DNA of 57,094 bases from a virus. The notes beneath the pieces are model-generated. The model made no database searches. It saw only the letters and a list, made by a program, of their open reading frames with translations, and was not told where the DNA came from. Positions 40,215 through 48,712 of the stretch are shown here, one piece after another. The stretch covers positions 1 through 57,094 of the IMG/VR virus record IMGVR_UViG_3300037502_003174, one strand, 5' to 3'. Position 1 is the first letter of the stretch; every line of letters starts with the position of its first letter. A program made the position numbers and the translations under genes.

Positions 40215-40919
40215 TCAGCCGAAGTCGGGATCGTCGCTGGCGGACCGCTGCCGGCTCTGCCGGTTCTGCAGGACCGGATCGTTGTCCGGGCGCGGCTTCC
40301 GGCGCGGCCTCTCCGCCGGCGCGGGCTCGGCCTTCTTCTCCGGCTCAGCGTCGATCACGAGCCCAGCGTCGTCATCGGTCAGCAGGTGCGGCCCGGGCTC
40401 CAGGGCGCCCCAGCCGTCGTCATCGACCTCCGGCGGGAGCGGTTCCTCGCCCGGCTTCAGGACGGCGGCCAGGGCTTCCCGGCGCGTCCCCTCTCCGGCG
40501 GGCGGCTCCGCCTCGCGGTCGTAGCCGGCGGGCGCGTTGCCCCCGGTGACCGAGATCGAGGATCCCCAGTCGAAGTGCCGTTGGCGCTCCTCGGCCTCCA
40601 TCGCGCGCTCGCTGACGAGCTCGCCGGTGTCGAGGCGGTAGATCCGCACGGCGTTCGACGCATAGTCCACGCGCGTCTCGCACTGAATCTGACGCTTCTC
40701 CTTGCCGGATCGCACGATCGCCTGAAGCTCGGCGGCTTCAACCTCGAGCTCCTCGATCGCGCCCTGCGCCGCCTTGCGCCGGGCTTTCTCCGCCTCCTCA
40801 GCCGCGCTGATCTGGTCGCAGAGCGCACACCATTGAACCGCCACGGCGGCCCGCTCCTCAGCTTCGAGGGCGCACTCCAGCTCCTGTTGGTGCGTCCCAG
40901 TCACTTCTCCCAGCCTCAT
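40215..40919 (-). CDS. Unknown coiled-coil early protein
   Basis: The 234-residue product starts with a helical, Glu/Ala-rich region with one CALC pair (about residues 4-70). It continues with CETRVDYASNAVRIYRLDTGELVSERAMEAEE, a small beta element often seen in hypothetical phage proteins, and an acidic Pro-rich tail. It ends 3 bp before the -35 of promoter 4. Function unknown. Confidence 0.55.
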   Translation of the reverse strand: MRLGEVTGTHQQELECALEAEERAAVAVQWCALCDQISAAEEAEKARRKAAQGAIEELEVEAAELQAIVRSGKEKRQIQCETRVDYASNAVRIYRLDTGELVSERAMEAEERQRHFDWGSSISVTGGNAPAGYDREAEPPAGEGTRREALAAVLKPGEEPLPPEVDDDGWGALEPGPHLLTDDDAGLVIDAEPEKKAEPAPAERPRRKPRPDNDPVLQNRQSRQRSASDDPDFG

Positions 40920-40931
40920 GGTCGTCTCTCC

Positions 40932-41261
40932 TCAGTCGTCGCCCAGGTCGAGGACCGAAGGCCTCGCCGGGCGGGGGTTGGTCGCGGCGGGGGCCGCGGG
41001 TTGGTCGGGTCGATCCCAGGCACGAAGCCTCAGGAGGACGTCGATCGCCTCGATCTCCACCGTGCTCAGGCGGCGGGCGAGGACGGACTCCACGATCTCG
41101 CGGTGGCGCGGGCTCATGGGGTCCGGGTGGGGGCCGGCGAACGCGCGGGACTCCACGAAGGCGCGGGCCTCCGCGGGTTGCGGCGCGGTCATCGCTCGGC
41201 GGTCGTTGGCGCCCCGGCGGGCGTCCAGGCGGCCGGAGCGGCGGTGCAGGGGGTGGGTCAT
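40932..41261 (-). CDS. Small unknown protein after the RuvC-like gene
   Basis: The 109 residues from ATG 41261 overlap the RuvC-like stop by 4 nt. An Arg-rich start is followed by helices (SPRHREIVESVLARRLSTVEIEAIDVLLRLRAWD) and a Pro/Ala tail. Coupling to a replication gene is the only clue. Confidence 0.5.
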   Translation of the reverse strand: MTHPLHRRSGRLDARRGANDRRAMTAPQPAEARAFVESRAFAGPHPDPMSPRHREIVESVLARRLSTVEIEAIDVLLRLRAWDRPDQPAAPAATNPRPARPSVLDLGDD

Positions 41262-41869
41262 CGCCAGCCTCGGGGGTTTGCGGGGGCGTCGGCGAGGTGG
41301 CGGGAGGCGCCAACGCCGATCAGGCAGGCATCCGCCATATCCCCCGCCGGCCAGGCCGGCGCCGTTTCCCCAGGCTTCACCGGCGGCGGTTCCAGGTCGA
41401 GGCCGCGAAGGACCTGCGGCCAGCGGTCTCGGACGATGGCGACGCCGAGGCGCTTGAGGGCGTCTCGGCCCATCCCGTCGCGGAGGCCGTGCCACCCGCG
41501 CCACTCCTCGGTGGGGACCTCCCAGGGCGCATCCCAACCGGGCCGGACGAAGTGCTGCGTCACCGCGCCCTGGATGCTCGCGAGGCCTCGGATCGTCATC
41601 TGGACGCGGGACGCGCTGAACTTGTCGCCCTTGTTGCCCCGGTAGCGCTTCGGGACCTCCTCGATCGCCAGCCGCGGTCGACCGGACGCGTGCGGCTGCA
41701 TCGCCTCCACAGCGGCGGCGGCGTCGACCTCGGCGAGGAGGTCGCGGAGCTTGAACCGGCGGTGCGGATCGTTCAAAACGCGGTGGCCCCACGCGACCGG
41801 GATCCCGTGATGCACGAGCACCCAGGCGGTTCCCTTCCAGGCGGGATCGACTCCGAGAATCAGGGACAT
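41258..41869 (-). CDS. RuvC-like Holliday junction resolvase
   Basis: The 203-residue protein has the RNase H-fold pattern of RuvC-type resolvases. D8 lies in ILGVDPAWKGTAW, an acidic pair in LAIEEVPKRY (E70/E71), and D177/D180 in AGDMADACLIG. It would cut branched DNA during recombination-dependent replication and before packaging. ATG 41869 has an AAGGAGGACGA site. It follows the helicase gene in the replication operon. Confidence 0.75.
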   Translation of the reverse strand: MSLILGVDPAWKGTAWVLVHHGIPVAWGHRVLNDPHRRFKLRDLLAEVDAAAAVEAMQPHASGRPRLAIEEVPKRYRGNKGDKFSASRVQMTIRGLASIQGAVTQHFVRPGWDAPWEVPTEEWRGWHGLRDGMGRDALKRLGVAIVRDRWPQVLRGLDLEPPPVKPGETAPAWPAGDMADACLIGVGASRHLADAPANPRGWR

Positions 41870-42090
41870 TCGTCCTCCTTCGTGGTCAGCATCAGGCCCA
41901 CCAGCGGGCCGCGCTCTCCGGGCCGGCCGGGGCGCCACAGGGTCCACCCGAGGGACCGGCCGCTCTTGCCGCTCATGCCCCGGTGCTCCAGCCAGACCCG
42001 CCCGTCGTCCGGCGACGTCCAGACCGGTTGCCCCTCAACCTGCGTCCAGCCCCGGGCGCGGAGGCGGCGCTCGTCGTCGGCGAGGCTCAC
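41860..42090 (-). CDS. Small Trp-rich protein after dnaB
   Basis: GTG 42090 overlaps the helicase stop as GTGA. The 76 residues (RGWTQVEGQPVWTSPDDGRVWLEHR...SLGWTLWRPGRPG) suggest a small beta sheet with regularly spaced Trp. Unknown function, translated with the helicase. Confidence 0.5.
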   Translation of the reverse strand: MSLADDERRLRARGWTQVEGQPVWTSPDDGRVWLEHRGMSGKSGRSLGWTLWRPGRPGERGPLVGLMLTTKEDECP

Positions 42091-43427
42091 GCGAGCCTCA
42101 GGCGCTGGGCCGGGTCGTAGAACTCCGTTCGATCGCCGTTCCAACCGACTTCGACGATCCCCGGGCCGCTGTGGCGATCCTTGGCGATGATGATCTCAGC
42201 GCGGTTCTGGAGGTCGGCCCGCTCCGGGGCGTAGTAGCCAGGGCGGAACGGGAACAGGATGCGATCAGCGTCCTGCTCGATGGCGCCCGACTCGCGGAGA
42301 TCGGCGATCTCCGGCCGCTTGTCCTTCCGGTGCTCCGACTGGCGGTTGAGCTGCGCAACCAGGATGACCGGGATCTTCATGTCCAGGCAGATCTGTTGCT
42401 TCAGCGCCTTCGTGATCCCCGCGATCTCCTGCTCTCGGTTCCCGGCGCGCTCATCGCCGCTCACAAGCTGGAGGTAATCGACGATCAAGAGCCGAAGCGG
42501 CGTTTTCTTGGCGTTGCATCGCAGGGATAGCGTGCGAACCTTGGCGATCAGCTCGCCGATCCCGACCGGCCGGGCGAGGACGGCGAACGGGATCTCCCGC
42601 GCCGCGGCGGCGGCCTGGACGACGCGATCCCGGGCCTCGTCGCTGAGCTCGCCCGTCCGGATCAGCTTCCCGCTGGTCCGCGCCCGCTGCGCCAGGATGC
42701 GCCGGGCAAGCTGCGTCCCCGGCATCTCCAGCGAGAACATCGCCGTCGGGCCGACGGTGCTCGCGACGTGGATCCCCGCCTGGACGGCCAACGCGGTCTT
42801 GCCCATCGCCGGGCGGGCCGCCATGATCACGAGGTCGGTTTCAGTCAGGCCTCCGAGGTGGCGGTCGAGCGGCGGGAGGCCCAGCATCAGCCCCGGGGCG
42901 CGGGTTCCGTCGGCGACGTCGTCGTGCTCCTGCAGCGCCTGGCCGGCGAGATCGCCCAGCCACTCCCAATCCCCGCCGCCGTGGGACGGGGACGCCTGGA
43001 GCAGCTCGACGACGAGCGACTCGGTGACGGCCGCCACCGGCTCGCGATTGAACAGGCGCTCGAGGGCGGGCTCGAGGATCCCCACCGCCGTCCGGCGGGC
43101 GGAGGACTCCAGCACCTGCCCGACGTAGTGGCTCAGGTTCGCGGTGCTCGGGCAGTGCCCCGGCAGGTCGAGGACGTAGTCCAGGCCGCCAAACTTCCCC
43201 GCCTCGCTTCGGACGTCGGGGATCAGCGACACGAGATCGAGCGGCTTCCGATCCGCCCAGCGTCTGAACAGGAGGCCCCAGATCTCGCCGTGGGGCGCGA
43301 AGGCAAAGTCCGCGGCGCGGATGCGCCCGGCGACGTCGGCCATCAGCGCCGCGTCGTCGGCCTCGCCGATCAGGCCGCCGAGGATCGCGCGCTCGGCTTC
43401 GATGGCTGCCGGAATCGAGCGGGACAA
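42087..43427 (-). CDS. dnaB: Replicative DNA helicase, DnaB family
   Basis: The N-terminal domain (residues ~5-110) and RecA-like ATPase fit DnaB. Walker A is ARPAMGKT (204-211), Walker B LLIVDYLQL (313-321), and the tail has PEIADLRESGAIEQDADRILFPFRPGYY with an arginine-finger region. It unwinds DNA at the phage fork. I chose TTG 43427 because CTGGAGGCCGA lies directly before it and homologous sequence starts there; the frame upstream is Pro/Arg-rich shadow. 446 residues is normal for the family. Confidence 0.9.
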   Translation of the reverse strand: MSRSIPAAIEAERAILGGLIGEADDAALMADVAGRIRAADFAFAPHGEIWGLLFRRWADRKPLDLVSLIPDVRSEAGKFGGLDYVLDLPGHCPSTANLSHYVGQVLESSARRTAVGILEPALERLFNREPVAAVTESLVVELLQASPSHGGGDWEWLGDLAGQALQEHDDVADGTRAPGLMLGLPPLDRHLGGLTETDLVIMAARPAMGKTALAVQAGIHVASTVGPTAMFSLEMPGTQLARRILAQRARTSGKLIRTGELSDEARDRVVQAAAAAREIPFAVLARPVGIGELIAKVRTLSLRCNAKKTPLRLLIVDYLQLVSGDERAGNREQEIAGITKALKQQICLDMKIPVILVAQLNRQSEHRKDKRPEIADLRESGAIEQDADRILFPFRPGYYAPERADLQNRAEIIIAKDRHSGPGIVEVGWNGDRTEFYDPAQRLRLA

Positions 43428-43492
43428 TCGGCCTCCAGAGGGGGGAAAGGGCCGGAGAGGTGAGGCGCCGGGCCGGGCACCTTGCTCGCGAT

Positions 43493-43524
43493 GAGGCGGC
43501 GCGAGCATCGCAGACCGCCGCCTC
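43493..43524. promoter_or_regulatory. 9-bp inverted repeat in the dnaB leader
   Basis: GAGGCGGCG (43493-43501) and CGCCGCCTC (43516-43524) are perfect complements around 14 nt. The hairpin lies 66-97 nt before the dnaB start and after the upstream terminator, so it may regulate helicase expression. No T-run follows on the minus strand. Confidence 0.45.
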
Positions 43525-43591
43525 AGAGCTTCCCAGGAAAGACACGTAAGAACCTGGTTATCGCGCTCTCTCCGGACCCTGGATTTAGGAA

Positions 43592-43615
43592 GCCCCGGGA
43601 CCGAAGCCCCGGGGC
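43592..43615 (-). terminator. Terminator after the 61-residue gene
   Basis: GCCCCGGG (43592-43599) pairs with CCCGGGGC (43608-43615), followed on the minus strand by TTCCTAAAT. Located 34 nt after the stop at 43649; dnaB expression beyond it needs readthrough or a local promoter that I could not identify with confidence. Confidence 0.65.
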
Positions 43616-43648
43616 GGTTGGGGCCCGCCGTGAAGGCGAGCCCGCGGT

Positions 43649-43834
43649 TCAGACCTCCTCGGTGTCGCCACCAGGCCGGAGCACCACCTCACCGTTCGAA
43701 AGGTTCCAGGTCTGACCGTTGTAGGTCAGCGTGGGCACCCCGTCGAACACCTCGATGCAGTAGGCGCGGAACTCATCGACCGAGTCAAAGGCGGTCGGGT
43801 CGGGACAGAAACCGTCGTGGACGCAAACGAGCAT
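43649..43834 (-). CDS. Small acidic protein with its own promoter, leader hairpin and terminator
   Basis: The 61 residues from ATG 43834 (GGAGGGCCG site) read LVCVHDGFCPDPTAFDSVDEF at the start, then beta strands (PTLTYNGQTWNLSNGEVVLRP). Two Cys residues near the start. It is a one-gene transcription unit: promoter 5 before it, a 5'-terminal stem-loop shared with the gene at 30004..30228, and a terminator after it. Function unknown. Confidence 0.6.
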   Translation of the reverse strand: MLVCVHDGFCPDPTAFDSVDEFRAYCIEVFDGVPTLTYNGQTWNLSNGEVVLRPGGDTEEV

Positions 43835-43846
43835 CGGCCCTCCAGT

Positions 43847-43868
43847 CCGGCGGGTTCATCGCCGCCGG
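43847..43868 (-). promoter_or_regulatory. 5'-terminal leader stem-loop (copy B)
   Basis: On the minus strand CCGGCGG (43868-43862) pairs perfectly with CCGCCGG (43853-43847) around the loop CGATGAAC. The 22 bases differ from 30241..30262 at a single position, which keeps pairing. Predicted RNA start is about 43869. Confidence 0.65.
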
Positions 43869-43875
43869 TGTCCAT

Positions 43876-43903
43876 GCTCTAACCCTGCGCGCGTATCGCG
43901 CAA
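43876..43903 (-). promoter_or_regulatory. Promoter with dyad operator (family member 5)
   Basis: On the minus strand TTGCGC (43903-43898), 16 bp, TAGAGC (43881-43876). The dyad TGCGCGATACGCGCGCA covers 43902-43886. It lies within the last codons of the upstream replication gene. Confidence 0.65.
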
Positions 43904-44787
43904 CCCTTCCCAGCCGCTTTCGGCTCCCATTCGACGAACGCCGCGACAAACGCGCGCTTCGCGTCGGCTTCGTCGCCTCGGGTCAGGCGGCCGATCGCGC
44001 GCCAGCCTCCGACGGCATCGATCGCCGCCTGGAGGCGGCTGACCTTCGCCGGGCCCATCTTCTCGGCGGCGGGCGCCGGGATCCCGGACTCTCCGGCCCG
44101 GATCCAGCGGTCCACGAACGCCCACGAGCGCTCGGCAGCGTCCCGGTCCTCGGCGCTGATCTTGCGCTCCGGCACCTCGGCCGCGGGGTCAGCGGCGGGG
44201 CGGCCGGCGTCTGCCCAGGCGCGCGCCCTCGACAGCCGGTCGGAGAGCTTCGTGTGCCGAAACGCCGTCTGGAACGAGGTGTGCCCCTCGCGGCGCCAGA
44301 ACGCGGCATCCGGACCGACCGCCAGCCAGTCGAGCATGTCCGCGCCCTCGCGCTCGATCGCGGCGACGTCCCGGCCGTGCTCTCGCCGGAGCAGGTCCAC
44401 GGCGGCCAGCGCCAGGCGCTCGCACTCGTCGGGGATCGCCTTCAGCGCCCGGGGGTGGCGGCTCGCCCAGCGGGCGTACCACGCGGCCGCGATCCGGCGG
44501 TCCTCGGCCTGCCGGCCCGTCTGAGGCAGCAACGCCACCTGAGGACGGATGCGGGTCCAAGCGTCGACGACTCGGAGATCGAGCCCGACCCGTTCCAGCG
44601 CCCCGGCCTCGATGAGCTTGCCGATCGAGGCCTCCACCAGCGCGACGGAGACGCCGGCGCCTTCGGCGAGCCGCTCGGGGTCGAGGTCGCGGAGGTGGGC
44701 GGCGACGAGCAGGACCAGGCGCTCGGGCGGGCGGAGGGTCGATGCGACGACGGCGCACCTCAGGCGCTTCCAAGCGTCCGGCGTCAT
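43879..44787 (-). CDS. Replication initiation or helicase-loader-type protein
   Basis: The 302-residue protein has an N-terminal winged-helix-like part (RLVLLVAAHLRDLDPERLAEGAGVSVALVEASIGKLIEAGALERV). A middle region ends in RLSRARAWADAG, and the end is LQAAIDAVGGWRAIGRLTRGDEADAKRAFVAAFVEW. The 'GGWRAIG...FVAAF' ending is frequent in phage replication proteins encoded beside helicases. Position between SbcC and DnaB supports a replisome role. Its final codons contain promoter 5. ATG 44787 overlaps the SbcC stop by 4 nt. Confidence 0.6.
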   Translation of the reverse strand: MTPDAWKRLRCAVVASTLRPPERLVLLVAAHLRDLDPERLAEGAGVSVALVEASIGKLIEAGALERVGLDLRVVDAWTRIRPQVALLPQTGRQAEDRRIAAAWYARWASRHPRALKAIPDECERLALAAVDLLRREHGRDVAAIEREGADMLDWLAVGPDAAFWRREGHTSFQTAFRHTKLSDRLSRARAWADAGRPAADPAAEVPERKISAEDRDAAERSWAFVDRWIRAGESGIPAPAAEKMGPAKVSRLQAAIDAVGGWRAIGRLTRGDEADAKRAFVAAFVEWEPKAAGKGCAIRAQG

Positions 44788-47264
44788 CGGGCCACCGCGC
44801 GCGCTGTCCCGGCCTCCACCTCGATCCGGTAGTCCGCCTGACTCCACGATTCCTCCGCGTGCGAGACGTAGAGGAGCGAGCCGAACCCGCCCCGCTCCAG
44901 AGCCCGGCGTAGCATCTCCGGGTACGCGCGGCGGTTGCTCAGGTCGAGGGCGCCATCGGCCTCGTCACGGAACAGCGCCCCGAACCGGCCACGTCCGCGA
45001 AACAGGGCGATCCCGAGCTTGACGGCCTCGTCGACGATCACCCTCTCGCCACCCGAGAGGGTCGAATGGGGGCGGCCGTAGCCGAGGCGGGAGTCGTAGA
45101 CGACGAGATCCAGGACTTCCTTCTGTTTCTTTCCGGCCTCCGCCTCCTGCAGCGTCTTGATCTCGACGCTGAACCGCGTCCCGTAGCAGGCGGAGAGCAG
45201 GTCGTTGACGATCGCGGCGACCGACGGCCCGGCGCAGTCGATCTCCAGCGCCTGGAGGCCCTGCCGTCCCAGCGACCGGGCGAGCAGCTCCCGCGTCGCG
45301 GCCTGCTGCCGGAGGTCCTGCGCCTCGGCTCGGAGGGCAACGGCGGCGTCGCGGGCGCGGGCCGACTGGCGGGCGGACTCCTCGGCGCGGACCTGCTGCG
45401 CCTCGAGGTCTCGCAGCCTCGCGGCGGCGTCGTCGGCGTCCAGCTTCGCGGCTTTGTAGCCGGCGACCGCGGCGTCGCGCTCCGCCTGCGCAGCGACCAA
45501 CTCCGGCCCCCGGCGGGCGGCGGCGATCTCGGCCTCCTCGACGGCGGCGCGGGCCGCGCCCTCAGCGTCGACCGCGAGATCGCGGGAGGCATCCCAGGCG
45601 GCCAGATCGGCGGCGCGGGCGGCCGTCTCCCGGGCGGCGCAGAGCCCCGACAGGTCCGGCAGATCCGGCATCGGGGCGCGCTCCGCCGCGTTCCATTCGT
45701 CCTCGGCGGCGTTGAGCGCGACCTCGTCGGCGGCGTGCTCCGGTTCGATCCGGGCGACGTCGGCAAGCGCTTCGTTGAACCCAGCGGCGAGGCCTTCCAG
45801 ACGCGCGATCTCCGCCTCGGCCCGGCGGTGCTCCGCCTGCGCCTTTTCCGCGGCGACGTAGGCGTCGGAGGCGGCGGCGAGGGCGATCCCGGCGTCGCGG
45901 GCGCGGATCCCCTGGTCGCGCTGCTGCCGGACGACGTCCCGGGCCTCAGCGTCGAGCTCGCCCGCGCGCGGGGCGAGGGCGGCGGCACGGGCGATCAGCG
46001 GGCAGCGGGCCGTTTCGATCCCCTCCAGCATCCGGCCCCCGCAGGGGACGGCTGCGATCTCGCTCGCGGCGGTCCGCGCAGCCGTCGCGGCCTCGGCAGC
46101 GGAGGCCATCCGGCTCATCAGGTCGGCCAGCGTCCGGCGCTCGGTCGCCTCCACCTCGCGGGCCGCGTCCACGGCCTCCCTGGCGGCCTGGACGTCCGGG
46201 GCTGGCCCGAGGCTCGCCCGGAGCGCCGCGGCCTGCTGTGCCGCCTCCTGCGCGGCGCGGGCGCGCTGTCGAGCGGCCAGCAAGCCCCCGGCCGAACGAC
46301 GCTCGGCCAGGCTGGCAGCTCGAAGGCATCCCTTGGCGTCCTCGATGCGCTTCGTCCTGGCCTGCATCGTCGACAGGTAGGAGGCTTCCAGCGCCTGGAG
46401 GCGGGCGACCTCGACGACGGCGGCCTCGATCGCGCCACGCTGCGCCTCCAGCGCCCGACCGGCCGACACACGGGCGGCGGCGACGGAGAGCGCGCGGCGG
46501 CGCTCGTCGAGCTGGTCTGCGGCGGCCGTCTCCGAGCGGATCAGGTCCCGGCGCGCGGTCGCGGCGATGCCGGCGGCGGTCTGAGCCTCCATTCGGGCCC
46601 GGGCGTCGGCGAGCTCGGCGCGCGCAGCGTCGATCGCCTCCGGGGCGGGGGCGTCGACCACCTGGATCGCGGACCCCTGTCCACGCGCCAGCGCCTCCCG
46701 GGCGTCGGCATCGGCAGCGAGCCGCTGCCCGGCGGCGCGGGCCTCCTCGCTCATCGCCTGCCAGCGCTCGAGCCCGAGCAGGGAGGCGAACAGGTCGCGG
46801 CGCTCCGAGGGCGAGAGATCCGCGAAGTTCCCCCGGCCGTTCTGAGGGCTGTACGCGGCGGCGTAGAACTGCGCGGCGGGCGGGAAGTGGCGAGCGACCG
46901 CGGCGTCGAAGTCGGGGAGGCGGCCGGTGGTGAGCCGCTCGCCGTCGCGGGTCAGGAACGCTTCCGCCTTCCCCCGGCCACCGTTGGCGCTCGGGTCGAT
47001 CAGGTGCTCGATCTCCCAGGTGCTCCCAGCGTGCTCCAGGCGCAGCCAGAGGCGGGCGTCGCGGGCGGTCGCAAGGTCTTTGAGGCCGGCGTTCCGGCTC
47101 GGGAACTCCCGGTAAAGCGCCGCCGGCCCTAGGCATTCGAGGAGCGTGGTCTTGCCGGCGCCGTTGGGCCCGACGATGGCGACCAGCCCCTCGGTGGCGG
47201 TCAGGTCGAGGCGGATGTCGCGGAGGACGGTGAGGCCGCGGGCCTCCAGCATCAGGGGGCGCAT
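44784..47264 (-). CDS. SbcC/Rad50-like ATPase (T4 gp46 role)
   Basis: The 826-residue protein has Walker A GPNGAGKT (32-39), a Q-loop region (AAYSPQNGRGNF) and long Ala/Glu-rich coiled coils. A CGGRM...ARCPLI pair in mid-protein may be a zinc-hook-like turn. The ABC signature is LSGGE (736-740) and Walker B is ALFRDEADGALD (763-774). With the nuclease before it, it processes DNA ends for recombination-dependent replication, as gp46/47 do in T4. ATG 47264 overlaps the nuclease gene by 13 nt. Confidence 0.85.
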   Translation of the reverse strand: MRPLMLEARGLTVLRDIRLDLTATEGLVAIVGPNGAGKTTLLECLGPAALYREFPSRNAGLKDLATARDARLWLRLEHAGSTWEIEHLIDPSANGGRGKAEAFLTRDGERLTTGRLPDFDAAVARHFPPAAQFYAAAYSPQNGRGNFADLSPSERRDLFASLLGLERWQAMSEEARAAGQRLAADADAREALARGQGSAIQVVDAPAPEAIDAARAELADARARMEAQTAAGIAATARRDLIRSETAAADQLDERRRALSVAAARVSAGRALEAQRGAIEAAVVEVARLQALEASYLSTMQARTKRIEDAKGCLRAASLAERRSAGGLLAARQRARAAQEAAQQAAALRASLGPAPDVQAAREAVDAAREVEATERRTLADLMSRMASAAEAATAARTAASEIAAVPCGGRMLEGIETARCPLIARAAALAPRAGELDAEARDVVRQQRDQGIRARDAGIALAAASDAYVAAEKAQAEHRRAEAEIARLEGLAAGFNEALADVARIEPEHAADEVALNAAEDEWNAAERAPMPDLPDLSGLCAARETAARAADLAAWDASRDLAVDAEGAARAAVEEAEIAAARRGPELVAAQAERDAAVAGYKAAKLDADDAAARLRDLEAQQVRAEESARQSARARDAAVALRAEAQDLRQQAATRELLARSLGRQGLQALEIDCAGPSVAAIVNDLLSACYGTRFSVEIKTLQEAEAGKKQKEVLDLVVYDSRLGYGRPHSTLSGGERVIVDEAVKLGIALFRGRGRFGALFRDEADGALDLSNRRAYPEMLRRALERGGFGSLLYVSHAEESWSQADYRIEVEAGTARAVAR

Positions 47265-48436
47265 GAGGACTCCAGATCGGGCAGGAGGGCGAGGGCGGCG
47301 GCCTGCTCGGCCTCCGTCGGGGGCGTCGCGAGGGTCCGCCAGTAGGCGGAGATCTTGGCGCCGAGGTCGGGAGCGTCGGCCACCTCGGGGGCGCGGACGC
47401 GCTCGGTCGGGATGACGTCGGCGTCGACGCGCCAGGACAGGGCCCCGGGCGGCGGCGCGAGCTCAGGCACGCTCGCCCGCTGGTCGGCCCGGTAGCGGAC
47501 GACGGCGCGGACGTGGTGACCGGCGCAGGCAGCAAGGGCGGCGGCGTTGGGGCCTTTCGCCCACGCGGCGCCGTCCCAGGCGTAGCGGAGGGTCAGCAGG
47601 CGCGGGGCGCGGGAGGCGATCCGGTAGGCGGTCGCGTCCCCGTAGTCCCCGACCACCTCGGAGTAGGCGAGGTTGACCACCGACTCGCCGAAGCACCAGA
47701 GCATCCACCCTTTCGGGTCGTGCTCCCCGTAGTCGCTGGACCAAGGCGAGCCGCCGAACCAGACCCGAGGGGCGGCCTCTTGCTGAACGTGAATGTGACC
47801 GATCATCCCGGCGTCCAGGTTGAGCGCCTGGAGGTCGGCGACCGTCACCTCGGGCTCGTTGGTGACGAGGACTTCGCCCCCGCTCAGCTTGCTCCCGCTG
47901 ATCTGGACGTGGCCGAGCAGCACGCGGCGGGTGCAACCCGGGGCGCGTCCGCGGGCGGCCCAGAGGCCGAGAAGCCCGGCCACGGCCCGTTGCGTCGCGG
48001 CGCGGAGGTCGGCGAGCCCTCCGGCGTCCGGGCCGAGCATCGACAGGATCCCCGCCTTCGTGACGAACGGGAGGATCAGGACCTCGCACTTGCCGACGAT
48101 CACGGCGTCGGCCCGGTCGTGGACGGTGACCTGGCCGTCGGCGCCCAGGTGGGCGAGCGGCTCCAAGTCGCCCGGGAAGTCGTGGTTGCCGTAGACGACG
48201 ATGATCCGCGTCTCAGGCAGCGCGCGGGCGAGCCGGGCGACGAAGCCGAACAGCACCCGCCGCTCGGCCACGCTGGACCGGTGCGGCACGGTGTGCCCGT
48301 AGAAGTCGCCCGTCAGGGCGATCAGGTGGGGGCGGACGGCGATCATGGTCGCCGCGATCCGCCCGAGCTCCTCCGCCTGTTCCGCGAGCCGAGGCCCGTC
48401 GGTCAGGTGAAGGTCCGTCAGGTGCGCGATGCGCAT
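47252..48436 (-). CDS. SbcD/Mre11-like nuclease (T4 gp47 role)
   Basis: Calcineurin-type phosphoesterase motifs are in order: AHLTDLHL (D8, H10), LTGDF (D44), YGNHDF (N84, H85), LLGHVQ (H176) and GMIGHIHVQ (H214, H216). The 394-residue protein forms a complex with the SbcC-like partner and trims DNA ends or hairpins. ATG 48436 is the start after the promoter at 48479 and stem-loop at 48448. Confidence 0.85.
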   Translation of the reverse strand: MRIAHLTDLHLTDGPRLAEQAEELGRIAATMIAVRPHLIALTGDFYGHTVPHRSSVAERRVLFGFVARLARALPETRIIVVYGNHDFPGDLEPLAHLGADGQVTVHDRADAVIVGKCEVLILPFVTKAGILSMLGPDAGGLADLRAATQRAVAGLLGLWAARGRAPGCTRRVLLGHVQISGSKLSGGEVLVTNEPEVTVADLQALNLDAGMIGHIHVQQEAAPRVWFGGSPWSSDYGEHDPKGWMLWCFGESVVNLAYSEVVGDYGDATAYRIASRAPRLLTLRYAWDGAAWAKGPNAAALAACAGHHVRAVVRYRADQRASVPELAPPPGALSWRVDADVIPTERVRAPEVADAPDLGAKISAYWRTLATPPTEAEQAAALALLPDLESSCAP

Positions 48437-48447
48437 GGGGACTCCGG

Positions 48448-48472
48448 GGCGCCGCGATCCATCCGCAGCGCC
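48448..48472 (-). promoter_or_regulatory. 5'-terminal leader stem-loop (sbcD operon)
   Basis: On the minus strand the 9-nt arms GGCGCTGCG (48472-48464) and CGCGGCGCC (48456-48448) pair with one U-G wobble; loop GATGGAT. The predicted RNA start is about 48472, so the hairpin is the very 5' end. The best example of the group. Confidence 0.65.
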
Positions 48473-48478
48473 TGCCAA

Positions 48479-48507
48479 CCCCTACCACCTGCGCGCCTAC
48501 CGCGCAA
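48479..48507 (-). promoter_or_regulatory. Promoter with dyad operator (family member 6)
   Basis: On the minus strand TTGCGC (48507-48502), 17 bp, TAGGGG (48484-48479, weak -10). The dyad TGCGCGGTAGGCGCGCA covers 48506-48490. It overlaps the stop codon of the small gene at 48497 and drives sbcD-sbcC. Confidence 0.65.
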
Positions 48508-48712
48508 CCATCGCCGCGCGTTCCCGGTCGGTCAGGCTGCCCCACCAGCGCCGCGTGTCCTGCTCGGCGGCGAGCTCGGCGTCTCGGCGCGGTTGCTGGC
48601 CCATGAACTCCCGGATCCCTGCCCGCTCCTCGTACCAGACGACAGCGCCCCACAGACCGGCGACGCGCCAGTCGGCGGGGCTGCCAGGGAGGCGCGGCCC
48701 TACGCCAGCCAT
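48497..48712 (-). CDS. Small unknown protein before sbcD
   Basis: The 71 residues (ATG 48712) contain DWRVAGLWGAVVWYEERAGIREFMGQQPRRDAELAAEQDTRRWWGSLTDRERAAMVAR, helical and Trp-rich. Its last codons include the operator of promoter 6. It overlaps the 29-residue peptide gene. Function unknown. Confidence 0.5.
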   Translation of the reverse strand: MAGVGPRLPGSPADWRVAGLWGAVVWYEERAGIREFMGQQPRRDAELAAEQDTRRWWGSLTDRERAAMVAR

